From positions 90,585-154,584 of the forward strand of contig NZ_BOMY01000035.1 of assembly GCF_016862435.1 (NCBI RefSeq): a stretch of DNA of 64,000 bases. The letters run 5' to 3'. A program made the translations under genes and the position numbers. Positions 63,869 to 64,000 of this stretch are shown in pieces. Origin of the DNA: Paractinoplanes tereljensis (GTDB taxonomy: Bacteria > Actinomycetota > Actinomycetes > Mycobacteriales > Micromonosporaceae). A model generated the notes under the pieces. The model worked only from the letters and a program-made list of their open reading frames with translations, was not told where the DNA came from and searched no databases. How positions within the stretch are numbered: position 1 is the stretch's first letter; every line of letters begins with the position of its first letter.

Positions 63869-63932
63869 GATCTTGTGGAATTGCCGATCGCCCCGCACAG
63901 GAGATCCACAAGATCGCGGCAATGCCGTCAGC
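63869..63932. repeat. 64-bp repeat unit 2 with inverted ends
   Basis: This is a second copy of the 63680-63743 unit, again with GATCTTGTGG (63869-63878) and CCACAAGATC (63906-63915) at the same spacing. Outer sequence is conserved, while the loop differs. Confidence 0.75.
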
Positions 63933-64000
63933 ACACCGCGGATCCAGCCACAGCCGACCGCCGGGCTGGCGGCGCCTACGGCCCGGCGGCGCCCACTGCA

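Noticed and set aside
63525..63911. Minus-strand frame with WAASGPWAASG repeats
   Set aside because: It is generated by the 18-bp tandem array and has no ribosome-binding site or domain.

Overview
The window reads as a high-GC actinobacterial chromosome segment. GTG and TTG starts are frequent, ATGA/GTGA stop-start overlaps are common, and Shine-Dalgarno sequences are GGAGG-like. Gene content (sterol catabolism in Mycobacterium/Rhodococcus style, an AftD-type arabinosyltransferase, a caspase-NACHT-WD40 protein, no mycolate genes) suggests a soil actinomycete, perhaps of the Micromonosporaceae/Actinoplanes type. That placement is inference; no rRNA or other taxonomic marker is present.

Most of the window (about 0.4-50.4 kb) is a steroid/cholesterol degradation island. 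Side-chain genes are fadD19, echA19, a DUF35 protein with two thiolase-like Ltp proteins (Rv3521-ltp4-ltp3 order), CYP125, fadA5, chsE1-chsE2-chsH2/H1 fusion-ltp2, and chsH3. Ring A/B genes are kstD and a second KstD-like flavoprotein, kshA, kshB, hsaACDB and hsaEGF. Ring C/D (HIP) genes are ipdF, fadE30, fadD3, a crotonase and fadE31-32-33. The regulator kstR lies at 48.6 kb. Ten sites match or nearly match the KstR consensus TNNAACNNGTTNNA and sit at the divergent promoters. One perfect KstR2-type box (ANCAAGNNCTTGNT) sits between fadE30 and fadD3. The pathway is incomplete here: I see no kstR2, ipdAB, ipdC, echA20, fadA6, chsE4/E5, hsd4A, 3-beta-HSD, cholesterol oxidase or mce4 genes.

A cell-envelope block (12.1-23.6 kb) interrupts the island. 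It holds a polysaccharide-flippase-like protein with an expanded low-complexity loop, a GT-C-like membrane protein, a DUF2613 peptide, a GT4 glycosyltransferase, a DUF3068 protein, an acyltransferase-3 and an AftD-like arabinofuranosyltransferase. A KstR-type box precedes the DUF3068/acyltransferase pair.

From 50.4 kb on the content is unrelated to steroids. It comprises a secreted glycoside hydrolase with twin operators, a 1723-residue caspase-NACHT-WD40 protein (21 WD blades), a PucR-type regulator divergent from a ferredoxin-reductase/acyl-desaturase pair, an AAA/DUF234 ATPase, and a secreted endonuclease I.

Repeats are prominent. A composite intergenic repeat flanks the first operon block in inverted orientation, with a partial third copy at the right end. 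A 294-bp MITE-like element with 49-bp inverted termini lies inside one copy. Eight tandem 36-bp units appear to be seeded from the 3' end of fadA5. The right end carries 64-bp repeats that contain inverted repeats, plus an 18-bp tandem array.
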